In this document: piece by piece, positions 1-10,426 of the stretch
How positions within the stretch are numbered: the stretch's first letter is position 1
How the letters are laid out: the number at the start of each line of letters is the position of its first letter
DNA from: Moniliella sp. 'wahieum'
Lineage: Eukaryota; Basidiomycota; Moniliellomycetes; Moniliellales; Moniliellaceae
Reading direction: 5' to 3'
Assembly: GCA_003971905.1 (NCBI GenBank)
Contig: RSEE01000057.1
Coordinates: 1-64,000, forward strand
DNA: 64,000 nucleotides
The notes under the pieces: generated by a model
What the model was told of the DNA's origin: nothing
Databases searched by the model: none
What the model saw: only the letters and a program-made list of their open reading frames with translations
Program-made: the position numbers and the translations under genes

Positions 1-20
1 CCCTAACCTAACCCTAACCC
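1..20. repeat. Telomere repeat, chromosome end
   Basis: The first 20 bases are CCCTAA-type units (one unit is a base short), i.e. the C-rich strand read inward from a left chromosome end with TTAGGG telomeres. The repeat stops abruptly at a copia reverse-transcriptase fragment, with no subtelomeric spacer. Only about three units are present, so the assembly reaches the telomere but does not span it. Confidence 0.85.
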
Positions 21-1118
21 AGGGAAAGTGTTGGAAGCTGAAGAAGAGTCTTTACGGTCTACATCAAAGCGGAGCTAAATTTGGTGACTGGCTACGTACC
101 TTTCTCTGTGGTCGACTTGGGTTTACCAGTCTCAAGTCAGAGCCGTGTATCTTCCTTCGTCATACCGATTCCTTGAACCTCATTCTTTTGGCGATCCACA
201 TGACGATTTCCTTGTTGCTTGCCGCTCGGAGGAAATTTACGATTGCTTCCTTGTCGAGCTTCGACGCCATATTGAGATTAAATCCAATGGCCCCTTCGTT
301 TCCACCTCGGATGCCAGTACGACCGCATTAATGGCTGTCTCTATGTGAGCCAGCCAAAATTCATTGCTGAAACGCTTGCTACTCACGACATGACTCACGA
401 CCATCCTCGACGTCTCCCGCTCAGCCATACCCTTCCCTCTTCCCAACGCCCCGAACACGAATCACGTTCGACGCGCGACGACAATCACGTCTACCGCTCT
501 ATGGTTGGGTCCGCTATGTGGTCGGGCGCATGTCACGCCCGGACACATTATTTGCCGCAACCTTTTTGGCTCGTTTCCTGGATGATCCTTCTCGAGCCCA
601 TCGTGACGCTGCCGTTGGCTTGTTGCGATACCTGAAGGGTACTGCTGACCATTCTCTCCGCTTAACACCTGACCGCGCAAGACCCCTCCTTGAACTACAT
701 ACGGATGCTTCTTTTGCTTCGGACAAGCGCTGCTCGCGGTCTGTTTCCGGGTACGTTGTGTTTGTGTATGGTGTGCCTGTCTCGTGGAATACCAAGACAC
801 AGAACCAAGGGGTGAGCAACACAGCCGCTTCCGAATACTTGGCCATGGGTGATGGTTTGCGCGATGCACTCTTTGTGCGCAATATTCTTTTTGAGCTGGG
901 TATTTGTTCTGCTACACACCCAATTCAGCTTTGTGGACAATACTGCAGCCAAGGCTCTTGCCGAGAGCTTGGCAGCCTGGGTAAGATCCGCGAGATCGAT
1001 GTTTGGTACCACGAGGTGCGAGAACGCATCCATTGTGGCGAGCTTGTCGTTCATCATGTCCCGGGCGTGGATCATTTATCTGATTGGTTCACCAAACCTG
1101 TGGTCTTCCCAAACTCCT
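21..1118 (+). pseudogene. Copia pol relic: RT C-terminus and RNase H
   Basis: Fragments in several frames match the pol proteins of the two larger copia elements in this window. The RT motif KSLYGLHQSGAK is near 82-115, the DDFLVACRSEE segment (equivalent to the catalytic DD) near 200-235, SQPKFI near 348-365, and the RNase H segments LHTDASFASDK and VSNTAASEYLAMGDG at 690-850. The reading is broken by at least three frame changes (near 150, 500 and 930) and has no start. It is not functional. Frame breaks in the nearby single-copy genes mean that some of these may be sequence errors rather than decay. Confidence 0.8.
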
Positions 1119-1220
1119 TTCCACATCTCAACAATTCGATTTGGCTCCCCTTTCTTCTCGTTTGGTTTCATTAACGTGTTTTGGCCTACGAGTTTCCTTT
1201 GGTCCCTTGGCCCGGGGGGG

Positions 1221-1391
1221 TGTTGAGCCATCAGGTGGCTCGTGCTTTGGCCAATGTCCCTTCAGTTCTCCTCAGGCCTAGGAGTTTCCGTTGTTTTTTC
1301 TCTCCTGTTTTTCCTTGTTCCGCAGCTTAGCCCCTGGTGGCGACTCGCTGCTTGATGTTCCTCTGTACGCGTTGCTGGTTGGCTTACAACA
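1221..1391 (+). repeat. Candidate solo 3' LTR of the telomeric copia relic
   Basis: Begins TGTTG directly after a seven-G tract and may end at CAACA at 1387-1391, which gives perfect 5-bp inverted termini and a length of 171 bp, close to the 160-bp and 211-bp LTRs of the other two elements. The right boundary rests only on these termini. No second copy of this LTR is present in the window to confirm it. Confidence 0.5.
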
Positions 1392-2255
1392 CCACCACCA
1401 CCACTAGTGCGATTGCATCACCTCGAGGACCATCTGGACTTCAGGTCTCATCAAGGTGGAGGTGGTGGAAGTCAGAGCCAGCAGGCAACAACAGGCTTGC
1501 ACACGAAGAGATAGTATATTAGGTAGGATCTTCGTATTAGTGATGCAAGATGCGAGGGTTAGCCAGGTTACACACACGTTGCTCTATCGACCATGTATAC
1601 TGGTAGTTTTGCCAAGGTCAACGGAAGAGATTGGTCATGTATCAACCATCGAAGTGGTTTGGTCTGGCAGATATGAAAAGTTGAAGAGGGTTGGTAAGTC
1701 AAATTCGTGAAAGGAGCCGGTTATCGGGGCTCATTTTTAAGTTCCCCATCCCTTCCGGAAGTATATTTGAGCAGCAGAAGCGTACGTTCTTGTGTAGTAG
1801 GCTGGGAGAGGACATCCCCCACGCCTCAGCCACTTCGAACAACTATTTCGAAACGCGTCAAGAGTTTGACCCCCTCCCCCTATCGGGGCTCATTTTTTTG
1901 TTCATACCCCTGCGAGTGTGGTGTTGAAGAGGATGCACGAGATCAGATGAGGAGCGCAAATAAAATGACCCGAACTCACCAAACTACCGCCCTTACAAGA
2001 CCGACATTAAACAAGGGGAGGTTAACACTTAGACCGCGGGCGAGAAGCGTAGCAAGAGGCAAGATGATAATTCCACCTGGCGTCTGCAGAGCAACAAAAA
2101 ACGATGACACGATCAAAGATAAAGCTGGAAGCTGGAAGTCTGGACCAGTCCCAGTGAAAATTGGATTTGGACAATGACATTGAAAGATGCGTGCGGGAGG
2201 AGGGGGGGAGAGATTGCCAGTGACCAGTTACCGGGTACCGGTTACCGATTCCCGC
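1392..2255. other. Subtelomeric spacer, no recognisable gene
   Basis: No ORF here resembles a known family. Two near-copies of an AT-rich word, TATCGGGGCTCATTTTT, occur at about 1723 and 1880. A run of GGTAC/GGTTACC words at 2222-2250 (TTACCGGGTACCGGTTACC) resembles GGTAACCGG-type words at about 29635 and 34600. The 3' end of the wall-protein gene on the minus strand follows. Confidence 0.4.
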
Positions 2256-3204
2256 TCATGAGAAAAGGCTATGCCCAAGCGGGCACAGAACACAAAGAAC
2301 CAAACCGATCGTGTCATGTTGACCCTCACAGGAGGGCCGCAGCGGCCATGCCGCCACGCCGGCCAGCGCAGCCGAGACGACACGGACCGAGCCGGCGGAA
2401 GACTTGGAGGAGGTGGGTTGAAGCGGCAGCGGGACTGGCCGACTCCATAGCCGAGGAGCTCTCCGAGTGCACAGCGGGGGAAGAGGCAACGGCAGCGGCG
2501 GAGGAGGACACGACAGCGTGCGTCGGCACAGCAGCGGCGAAGAGCTGGAGCTAGAGCTGGAGCTGGAGCTCGGCTGCTCAGCCGCCGACGAAGGGTGGTG
2601 GTGGTGGTGGTGGGTGGGGGCAGGCGCGGGCGAAGAGTCCGAGTCGGAGCCCGAGTCGGAGCCCGAGCCCGAGCCAGAGTCGGAGCCAGAGCCAGAACCC
2701 GAGTCAGAGCCAGAGCCAGAGTTCGAGCTGGAGTGGTGGGGGTGAGAGTGGGAGTGGGAGTGGGAACCCGAGCCCGAGCCCGAGCTCGGGCTCTGGCCGG
2801 CAATGATGCTGGGCGAACCGCCCGACTGGCCAAGGGCGCCAGTGGCGTCCGTCACATCGAACTGGATGGACTTGCCGGCCAAGTCGGCGGGGGGCTTGTA
2901 GGTGAACGGCGAGGTGGCCGGGGTGACTGTCTTGATCACGCCGGTCTGGGCACCGTTCTGTCAAGGGCCAGGCGAAGTCAGTAGGGGGGCAGGACAACAA
3001 ACAGCATGGCAGAGGCAAGGGCAAGGGGAGAGAGACGGACAGCAAGGTGTTGATGACCAGGGTGAAGGGAGCCTGGCCGCCGGACCACTTGATCTGCATG
3101 GGCACGCCCGTGATGAGGGTGGTGGGGGGGGTGACGACGGAGGGCCCGGCAGCCAGGACGGCGGCGGCGGCGGCGAGAAGGGTGAGGAGGTGGAAGAGCT
3201 GCAT
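2256..3204 (-). CDS. KRE9/KNH1-domain, Ser/Gly/His-rich secreted wall protein
   Basis: The start at 3204 opens a clear signal peptide (MQLFHLLTLLAAAAAVLAAG). It is followed by the N-terminal beta-domain typical of fungal Kre9/Knh1-type Ser-Thr-rich GPI-anchored proteins: VVTPPTTLITGVPMQIKW, GGQAPFTLVI, then after one intron TGVIKTV, FTYKPP and IQFDVTDATG. The intron lies at about 2956-3045, with an acceptor ending TTGACAG. A long low-complexity stalk follows (SGSGSD, HSHSHP, poly-His and poly-Ser, encoded by 6-bp repeats at 2640-2735). The C-terminus is uncertain: an S/A-rich stretch (ASSPAVHSESSS) reads in a different frame, and a hydrophobic VRVVSAALAGVAAW segment could be the GPI signal. 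Such proteins sit in the wall or on the outer membrane leaflet and are linked to beta-1,6-glucan; the exact role here is unknown. Confidence 0.7.
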
Positions 3205-4916
3205 GGCGGAGGCAAAAGAGAGTGACAAGGGTGGGTTGTAGCAGCCAAAGGAGCGGGCAGGGGGTGGAGGGAGGCGAGAAGGAGTCGGCGGCTGCCGGGT
3301 GGATGGGCGGTGGCCAGCGTTTATAAGCGGTGGGCAGCTGGGGGCAGCCGGGGGCAGCACGGGGGCAGCCGAGCAGCGGCCGAGCAGCCGTGCAGCAGCA
3401 CTGCGCTGGTGCCAGGCACGCGGGCGGGCCGAACAGGGATGCCATGCCGGCCGGATCGCCGCCTCGCACCAGCCCAGTGCCACCGCCCCCTCACGGCGCT
3501 GCACAGAGGCAGCCACGCGCCTCGCAGGAACACCCACGTCCACACTGGCGGTGTGCGTCTTCCCACCGCGCCGATCACACAGCCCGCGTGCGGCGCACCA
3601 AGCAGTGCAGCGGTTTAGTTTTAAAGGGCAACCCACCCCAAACACTGCCAGCAGCGCCCAGACTCAGCGCAGACGCGCTCAGGCCTCAGGGTTTTCTTGC
3701 GCCCACCAACAAACGACACTGGCGCGCTCTCCCATATCACAGAAGCGCCGCGGCTCCATCCAGGCTCTCGCAGATCGGCAGGTGATCTAGGGATCCACCT
3801 CCAAACGTCTTTGCAGCTCACCGCCGGCGACCGGCATGCCATCCTCCACTCCCTCCCAGAGAACTCTAGCGCCAATAGTATCTCAGTATCGGGCTGCTCT
3901 TCACAGAGCCCTCTGTGACCGACCCAACCCATCCATGTGCATTCGTGGCAAGCGAATCGCCAGTGGGTAGAGTGACTCATCACAGTGACCGCAGTGACTA
4001 GTGGCTAGCGACTAGTGACGAGCTGACTACCCAGTCGCTGAGATCTGACCTGTGGCTAGCCACAAGCAGGCCACAGCAGGCCGCAGCCCGGCCATCTGCC
4101 GAGTGGCCGCATGGCTATTACGTGCCTGTAAAGTGCACACCCACATGGGCTACATCCTTGCCTCCCCTTCGTTGCGCGTTACGCGATACGCACACGGTAC
4201 GCGTTACATGTTATTGCGCCTTGCGCGTTACGCCCACCGACAGCAACTAGGATACCCGTCCCTGCTGCCAGGCACTGCTGCCGCCCATCCGAAGCAGACT
4301 GACGCTCTGGCATTCGAATTTCTCATGTCCAGCCCACCGCCGCCACACCCACCCACCGCACTCGCATACAGGAACCGTCAGAACAACGCGCAGGAACGAA
4401 AACTGCACGCGATTGGCCAAACCATTATCCTTGTGCGAGGCGGCCCCGTTCCGCCTCTGCCCCCCCCCTTCCTGTTGCGCCTCGGGCTGCCTTCCCCTGA
4501 TTGTATCCACACCACCTCCTTTGCCTTGATCGCCTGCCACTGCCACAATCCTACTCGGGTGTCCCCCCTTGATGCTTGTAGCTTGAAGCTTGAAGCTTGA
4601 TTGATGGTCGATCAATGATCGATGATCAGCCTCTGCCTCAGCCTCAGCCTCAGCCTCAATCGCGTAGCAGCTCCCCGCCCAGTGACATGCTAGTGACATG
4701 CCATGTGACATGTGACATGCACCCGCAATCCCACTTTGCAATATCAAGCGCCCCCGTCCAAGGCGGAACCCCCCTCCGGCGGGCGGAATGGAAGCGGCAA
4801 TGTTCATTTAATTTTTTCGTTAGCTGCGGCGCCTGGCATGCCCGCTGCCCGCTGCCAACACCACATTCCCTCCGCCCCACTCTAACTCGAGCCTGTCCGC
4901 TCTGCCCTCTGCTCCT
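3205..4916. other. Intergenic region between wall protein and FAP7
   Basis: No supported gene in about 1.7 kb. Notable words: ACTAGT/GCTAGC-type repeats at 3991-4020, a GCGTTACGC/GGTACGCG-rich patch at 4165-4235, TGATCGATGATCA at 4616-4628, GCCTCA hexamers at 4631-4660, and four close copies of GTGACATG or its relatives at 4682-4720. The last three lie 190-300 bp upstream of the FAP7 start and may be promoter elements. Confidence 0.4.
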
Positions 4917-5668
4917 ATGGTCCGCGCTTGGCCCAACATTGTCGTCACCGGCACGCCCGGCACGGGAAAGTCCACGCTTGCCTCGCTCTTGGCCGAGGGG
5001 GACGGGGAGCGCGCTGTCGGGTGCCGTGTCGCCTCACTTGACCCACATCAACGTCTCGTCCCTCGTACGAGCGCGCAAGGACTTGCAAGTCAGCTACGAT
5101 GCCGAGTGGGACGCATACGAGCCGGACGAGGATACATTGTTGGATGAGTTGGAGCCCCAAAGCGGAGGCTCGGCCCCCGACGTGTCTGACCACGCCCCGC
5201 TGACGCACAGGGCGGCGGACTGGTCTTGGACTGGCACACCAACGAGGTCTGGCCCGAACGATGGGTGGATTTGGTGGTGGTGTTGCGCACCGAGCACGGC
5301 CGGTGTGTGGGAACGGCTGGAAGAAACGGTACGTAGGAGGTTCTGGTTCGGAGACGGTGGCAGGGCGAGGAGTAGGGAACGTGCAAGGGAACTCCACTGA
5401 ACTCAATTGACCTTTTCTTCCATCCCTCTTGGTGGTGCCAATGACGTTTGGCTGGCACAGCGGCTACGCACCCAACAAGATCCAAGAAAACAACGAGGCT
5501 GAGATTCTGCAGACGGTGCTGGAAGAGGCTCGGGCTGCATATCCAGCCGAAGCGATTGTCGAGTTGCCCAGCGACACGTCCGAACAGCTGGAAGAAAATG
5601 CGGATCGGATCTTGCAGTGGATCGTACAGTGGCGCCGCCAACGTGGCTTCCCCGAACTACAAGAGTAA
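4917..5668 (+). CDS. FAP7: Adenylate kinase isoenzyme 6 / Fap7 homologue
   Basis: A small nuclear P-loop ATPase/adenylate kinase that works with uS11 in late 40S maturation. The ATG at 4917 gives MVRAWPNIVVTGTPGTGKST, a Walker A loop in the family's usual N-terminal place. It continues with HINVSSLV, DAEWDAYEPDEDTLLDELE, then GGLVLDWHTNEVWPERW and DLVVVLRTEHG, which is the family's hallmark region with PERW. After an intron starting GTACGTAG near 5330 come YAPNKIQENNEAEI and QLEENADRILQWIVQW. The length, about 180 residues, fits the family. The frame changes at 4996-5000 (a five-G run), near 5213 and near 5300 with no loss of conserved residues, so I read these as indel errors rather than a pseudogene. 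Confidence 0.85.
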
Positions 5669-6770
5669 CTCCTACCTTGCAATGATACAATCAATCTGGC
5701 GAGATATACTTTTCGCGGTACTTCCCTCCATTTCCCCCCATCTGTCTCTTCCAGCCCAAACAGTGGAATGATTGTAGGCCAGAATTGGTCGCGATGCGGC
5801 TCTCGGGATGGAACTGTTTACCGGCACAAGGTAGCGTCTGCATGTCGATGCTCTTGAAGCGCCTTCATAGCTGCATGTTGGGCAGCGACTGGGACGGCAT
5901 CGGTTGCGTCTACTATGCGCAGGAGGTGGAGGAACAGTGGGCAGCAGCGGTCACCTTTTTTATTGGTCCTGGCTGGAATGACGGTTGTTGGACCAGAAGG
6001 GATTCTATTAGTTGCTTGATTTGTTCATACGAAGTGCGGTGCCCGACACAACTAGCAACTCCTTATGCGAGCGGCTGTAGTCAAAGCCATCATTCGCGAG
6101 GGAACACCATCGTTTCTGCTGCCATAGCTGCCGCTAGTATACCCACCGTAGTAGGGCCGCGGGATCGGCCACACACACTACCTCCAACCCTGGTCTAGTA
6201 CCGCCCTCATCCCTTTCTAGTACCCGATTTTGCACCAGTCGTGCTACTAGGGGCATGCCGCGGCCAAGCGAGAGGTAAAAGTGGGGGGGGAAACATGTGT
6301 TGATTATTCCTAAGACTACTGAGATACTACACTAATGCAGCCTACCGCGCGCAGCAGCACCGACACATCGACGTATCGAGGGGGGCAAAGAAAACAGTGC
6401 ATAGAACACATGGATTTTGGCAAGAACCAGTGCACGCCCACCACACCAAAAGCGGGGAGCGCCCCGACCAAGCCACATTACAGACTGAACAAGACACCCA
6501 GTCCTTTTTGGCATGAGGGGAAGAGGGGGAAGAGAGGGAGGGAAAGGAAAACGAAATCCCCCAGCAAGACCACCCGATGCAAGCCGGATCGATGTGTGGG
6601 ATGCCGTTCTATGCGTGTGATTGGGATTGTTGTCCAAAGACAGCCCACCCGCCTTGACTGCCATTGCACGCTCCCCCCTCCTATCCCAGGCCCAATCCTA
6701 CGCTCCGATCCCAAGCCGACGCTCACGCCCAGGCCCAGGCGACCAAGGAATGAGCACAGGGACGAGACGG
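5669..6770. other. Intergenic region, nothing recognised
   Basis: This 1.1 kb lies between the stop of FAP7 (plus strand) and the stop of eL20 (minus strand), a convergent arrangement, so it should hold two 3' UTRs. None of the short open frames shows a known motif, and I see no RNA gene. Confidence 0.4.
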
Positions 6771-7289
6771 TTAATAGAACGTCTTGGGCCGGTTCGCAGC
6801 AAAGACACCCTTGGCCGACGACTGGTGGGGCAGGGGGAACTTGAGGTGGGCTGGGCTGGATGAGCTTGATGTACGGGCGACGCACGTCGGCCGCCTTCTC
6901 AATCTCGGCAATCTTCAGAATGTGGATCGAGGCAAAGCGAGCACGATGACGAGCAGCCATGTCCTGGTACATGTTCTCCACCGCCTCGGCACGGGAGAGA
7001 GAACGGTACTCCTTGTACATGTTGTGGGTGCCGGAGCGCGAGTTGTACCGCAGCCACACACCAAAGTTCTTCACCTGAGCGGCTTGGCCTCGGCAATCGC
7101 ATGCACCGCCACAATCTCGCCGGTCGACTTCTTCATCTTACGCAGTGACGAAACGAGAAGTACCAGAAGCGCGACTTGGCCACCACCGAGTTGGGCGCAA
7201 AGATGCGCATGCGGTACAGCTTGGGCGTAGGCTCCTTCTCGGTCGGAAGGTGGCGGCACGACCACGAGGTACTCAGTGAAGCGGGACAT
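6771..7289 (-). CDS. RPL20: 60S ribosomal protein eL20 (L18a/L20 family)
   Basis: A large-subunit ribosomal protein. The start at 7289 gives [10 protein letters not shown]. In order follow [95 protein letters not shown] and the terminal LKFPLPH / ANRPKTFY, ending in TAA at 6771. This is essentially the whole conserved family sequence in the usual 170-180 residues. The frame shifts at about 7250, 7145, 7080 and 6860, each by one base, with strong conservation on both sides. A ribosomal protein gene that is conserved in sequence but has four indels is best explained by sequencing error. An acceptor-like CTACAG just upstream of the ATG suggests a 5' UTR intron. Confidence 0.9.
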
Positions 7290-7728
7290 GGGGGAAATCT
7301 GTAGCCGCCAGCACGCCGCCACACAGCGAAGCATCCAGCGTCAGTGCCCCGGCCTGCGGGCCCGTCTGGGACGGGGAGGGGAGAGGGAGGGACCAGACTC
7401 ACACGAAAGGACCACACGGGCGTTGGAAGCGGTGGGGGACAGCGTCGCCGATCTGCTGTGGGCCGACTGATGGGCGGGGGCCGCATGGGCCGGGCAGGCG
7501 GGCGGGGGGATGACATACCTAGGGTTGCGTGCTGCACAGGCGCCGTGCGCTGGCTGGGGATTTATTGCGCCGCAGCTGGCCCTCTGGCGCGGCGGGGGCA
7601 CTGAACATTGAAACGATGGCGGGCTGCGTGTTGAAATTGCACTGCTGCCGGCCGGGGGGACGAAGCGCCGCCACCACTACTTGGCTGCCGAGACGCTGCC
7701 TGCCGTGTCTGCCCCGCCCGCTGCGCCC
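7290..7728. promoter_or_regulatory. Divergent promoter region, eL20 / SEN15
   Basis: About 440 bp separates the start codons of eL20 (minus) and the SEN15-like gene (plus), so both must be driven from here. The region is very GC-rich. I see no TATA box, and part is probably eL20 5' UTR and intron. Confidence 0.45.
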
Positions 7729-8165
7729 GCCATGCCCGCGACGCCGCGTTTGCCACCGCCGCCTCCCACCGGCGTACCGCACGTCGGCCCCACGTGCGAG
7801 GCGCACCCCAAGCAGGCCGCCGCGCTGTGGCAGGCGTACTGCGACCTGACCTACGCTGCCTCCTGGTCCGACCTTGCGCCGCTGGAGACCGCGTGCCCCT
7901 GGGCGCTTGTTGGCCGGCACGCCTCCCCCTCCACTCGTCGGCGCGCCCGCCACGTCGTCTGCGTCTCCTTCCTCCTCCTCCTCTAAGCCCACTGCCATCT
8001 TCCCCGTCGACATGGCTGCTGTCCTTTCGCCCAGGGACTTGAGCAGTGTGTTTGCCGCGCTCCGGACACAGTCGAGTCCGACACGATCTTGCTAGCTGTC
8101 GTATCGAACGACAGTACGGTGGTCTACTACAAGCTGGCCCGAGGCTTGTCAAGCCGGTCAACTAG
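7729..8165 (+). CDS. SEN15: tRNA-splicing endonuclease subunit SEN15-like
   Basis: SEN15 is a structural subunit of the tRNA-intron endonuclease. The first in-frame ATG, at 7729, gives a proline-rich N-terminus, then HPKQAAALWQAYCDLTYAASW, which matches the family's helix (HP...YxDL...SW). Later come LSPRDLSSVFAALRTQ and the diagnostic strand LAVVSNDSTVVYYKLARGL, matching the human VESDSTIVYYKLTDGF region. Between the blocks the frame changes near 7990 (possibly a short intron) and at about 8069 (one base). A stop at 8163-8165 gives the short tail expected for the family. If the frame does not shift near 8149 the protein would run to 8301 instead. Length is about 140 residues, which is normal. 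Confidence 0.75.
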
Positions 8166-8781
8166 TCTCTCTTCCTCTGCCGCTGGTTTCTCGAGTCTCC
8201 CGCGTCGTCGCATGCGCACTGCACTTCTTTCGAGCAATATAACCCCCCACAACTCCTTGTCTGGTCGGGCGGCATGGATGTGTGCGATTGATCTAATGTA
8301 GAGAGCGGAGGGGCGTGTGAGCCGATGCGGGCGGTCTATACCGAAATAGCCCCACAGCTGCCCCAGTCACTAGTCACCGACGACGAAGACGGAGGAATGC
8401 GGTCGCGGTTTCTCCTCAGCCTGAGGGCTGATCGATGATCCCTGATCGGGATGGATGATCCACTGGGCCAACGGCCTGCTCCCACCAGGGGAGTGGGCGC
8501 CGGGGTGTAGGTGGCCGTAGGGCAGAAGTATGTACCAGAGGTGGACCAGAGCCCAGATCCAGGAGCTAGAGAGGTCGTGGTCGGCCGGCGCGGGGGCGGC
8601 CTGGTGTGTCGGCAGGGGGTTCTTCCTGGTGGACCTATTCCAGTGCCCCCGCCGCGAGATCTACGCCAACGAGCCACAGTGCGCCTGCGCCCCGCCCCTC
8701 CTGCTCGGCACCCGCCCAGTGTGTGTGGCGCCTGGCGGGGCGAGCAAGTGTATCCTATAAAGAGGAGGCGTAGGGGCGTTG
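8166..8781. other. Intergenic region upstream of fumarate reductase
   Basis: No supported gene. It contains AGTCACTAGTCACC at 8365-8378, CTCAGCCTGAG at 8415-8425, and TGATCGATGATC at 8429-8440, the last 340 bp upstream of the assigned start of the next gene. Confidence 0.35.
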
Positions 8782-10426
8782 ATGCGGGCAGAGAGACACC
8801 CACGTTTGCTGCTCTTCAGTCCCCCACCTTTACCACACCCCCACCTTCCTTTGCCCCCTTCGCTTGCTACCCTGATGCTCCTCCGCACGCCGTCGTGGTT
8901 GGCGGTGGCCTGGCCGGCCTGGCCGCTTCGCTCTCGCTCCTGGACAATGGCGCCAACGTCCTCCTCTTGGAAAAGTACACCTGGGGCGGCAACTCAGAGA
9001 AGGCCACCTCGGGCCTCAACGCTGCTCCCACCCAACTGCAGGCCCAGCTGGGCGTCAACGATTCGGCGGCTCTCTTCTACAACGACACGTACGCTTCTGC
9101 CGGCTCGCTGGCCAATGGCCCGCTGATTCACACCCTCACCTACCAGTCGGCCGAAACCATCGACTGGCTCGAGTCCAGCTTCAATGTTACCTTTGACAAG
9201 CTCAGCATCATGGGAGGCCAGAGCGTCGCACGCACCCACCGTGGCGATGGTGCGCCGGGTGCCACCATCCTGACGGCCTGTTGGACAAGGCACAAAACAT
9301 CTCCAAGGAACACCCCAACCGGCTCCAACTTCTTACACAAGCAAACGTTACTCGGTAGGTTCGGTGACGGGATGGACATATCTGTCCCTCAATCGTTTCT
9401 TTTGTATACCTTAACCCCTCCACCCGGACTAACCTCCTTTTTCTTTTCAGCATTCTCACTCAGGACGACAAGGTTACCGGCGTTGAATACACCCATGGTG
9501 GTCATTCCAAGATTGCCAAGGGACCCGTGATTATCGCCACTGGAGGGTACGCTGCTGACTTTACCAAGGAATCGCTTTTGAAGGAATACCGCCCTGATCT
9601 GATCAACTTGCCTACGACGAATGGAAATGGGAGCGAAGGGTACGGTCATCGGATGGTGCGCGAGATTGGGGGTGCCCTGACGGAGCTAAAGGAGATTCAA
9701 GTGCACCCAACGGCGCTGGTCAATCAGTCGGATCCTAATGCCAAGACCAAGTTTTTGGCGGCCGAGGCCATGCGGGGCACGGGCGCCGTCATGTTTGACA
9801 GCACCGGCAAACGCTTTGTGGATGAGCTGCAGAAACGGTCCGTGGTCAGTGACACAATGTTCAAGCACAACAAGTTCCCCTACTGGCAGATTCTCAATGG
9901 CGATGCAGGCAAGCAATTGTCCTTTTACACGGGCTTTTACCAGAGCATGGGGCTCATGTTCAATGCGTCCACCATTGCGGGCACAGCCAAGTTGATGAAC
10001 GTGAGCGAAAGCACGCTCAAGTCCCAATTCAAAAAGTACGTCAACATTGCCGAGGGTCATGCCAAGGACCCGTATGGCCGCACCGACTTTGTCAACTACA
10101 ACCTGCTCAAAGGACCGTGGTACGTTGCGCAGGTCACTCCGGCCTTGCACTACACCATGGGCGGCATCAAGATCGACGAGAAGAGCCGTGTGCTGAGTGA
10201 CGACGGAGAGGACGGGGAGGTGATTCCCGGGTTGTTCGCAGCGGGCGAGGCGGCCGGTGGGGTGCACGGTGTCAACCGCTTGGGTGGCTCGGGACTGTTG
10301 ACTTGCCTTGTCTTTGGCCGCCAGGCCGCTACCAGCACAGCCGCCTACCTCTTGGAACAACTGTCGTCCAACCCGATTTCCTCCTTGGGCTCGCACCGTC
10401 GCGCTCTTGGTCCTGCGCGGCTCTAA
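8782..10426 (+). CDS. Soluble fumarate reductase flavoprotein (OSM1/FRDS family)
   Basis: An FAD-dependent enzyme that reduces fumarate to succinate to reoxidise FADH2/NADH, in mitochondria or cytosol in yeasts. Dinucleotide-binding motif HAVVVGGGLAGLAASL, then TWGGNSEKATSGLNAA, GGQSVARTHR, and after an intron at 9355-9450 (GTAGGT...TTTTCAG) VIIATGGYAADF, LPTTNGNGSEGYGHRM, the substrate-site IQVHPTALV, FLAAEAMRGTGAVMF, ALHYTMGGIKID and the terminal FAD block GLFAAGEAAGGVHGVNRLGG. The order and spacing match yeast Osm1, and the catalytic HPT and Arg/His positions are present. One frame change near 9275 leaves conserved flanks. The N-terminus is uncertain: the ATG at 8782 is in another frame and gives a Leu/Pro-rich leader. 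The C-terminus runs a little past the family's normal end. Confidence 0.9.

Larger units (their letters stand above)
21..1391 (+). mobile_element. 5'-truncated Ty1/copia relic abutting the telomere
   Basis: The 3' half of a copia element, transcribed away from the telomere: the end of reverse transcriptase, RNase H, a purine tract and a candidate 3' LTR. Gag, protease, integrase and the 5' LTR are missing. The internal/LTR junction (seven G then TGTTGAG) matches the arrangement in the intact element (five G then TGTTGAC at 28042-28052). The left break falls at the conserved GKV-W position of the RT, exactly where the telomere repeats begin. Confidence 0.8.

Noticed and set aside
1-20. Internal telomere-like repeat rather than a true end
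   Set aside because: It is at base 1 with the C-rich strand in the orientation expected for a left chromosome end; an internal tract would be expected to continue on both sides.
2256-2984. Plus-strand ORFs across the wall-protein gene (poly Glu-Leu, Arg-Val repeats)
   Set aside because: They are the antisense reading of 6-bp repeats that encode the Ser/Gly/Asp stalk on the minus strand; the minus strand has a signal peptide and a recognised domain.
5155-5216. A 29-bp intron in FAP7 (GTGTCT...CACAG)
   Set aside because: Too short for a normal intron, and the frames before and after the middle segment are best explained by two compensating indels.
4917-8165. Programmed +1/-1 frameshifting as a general feature of this genome
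   Set aside because: The frame changes fall at different, unrelated sequences with no shared slippery site, and occur in genes where shifting is not known; random indel error fits better.
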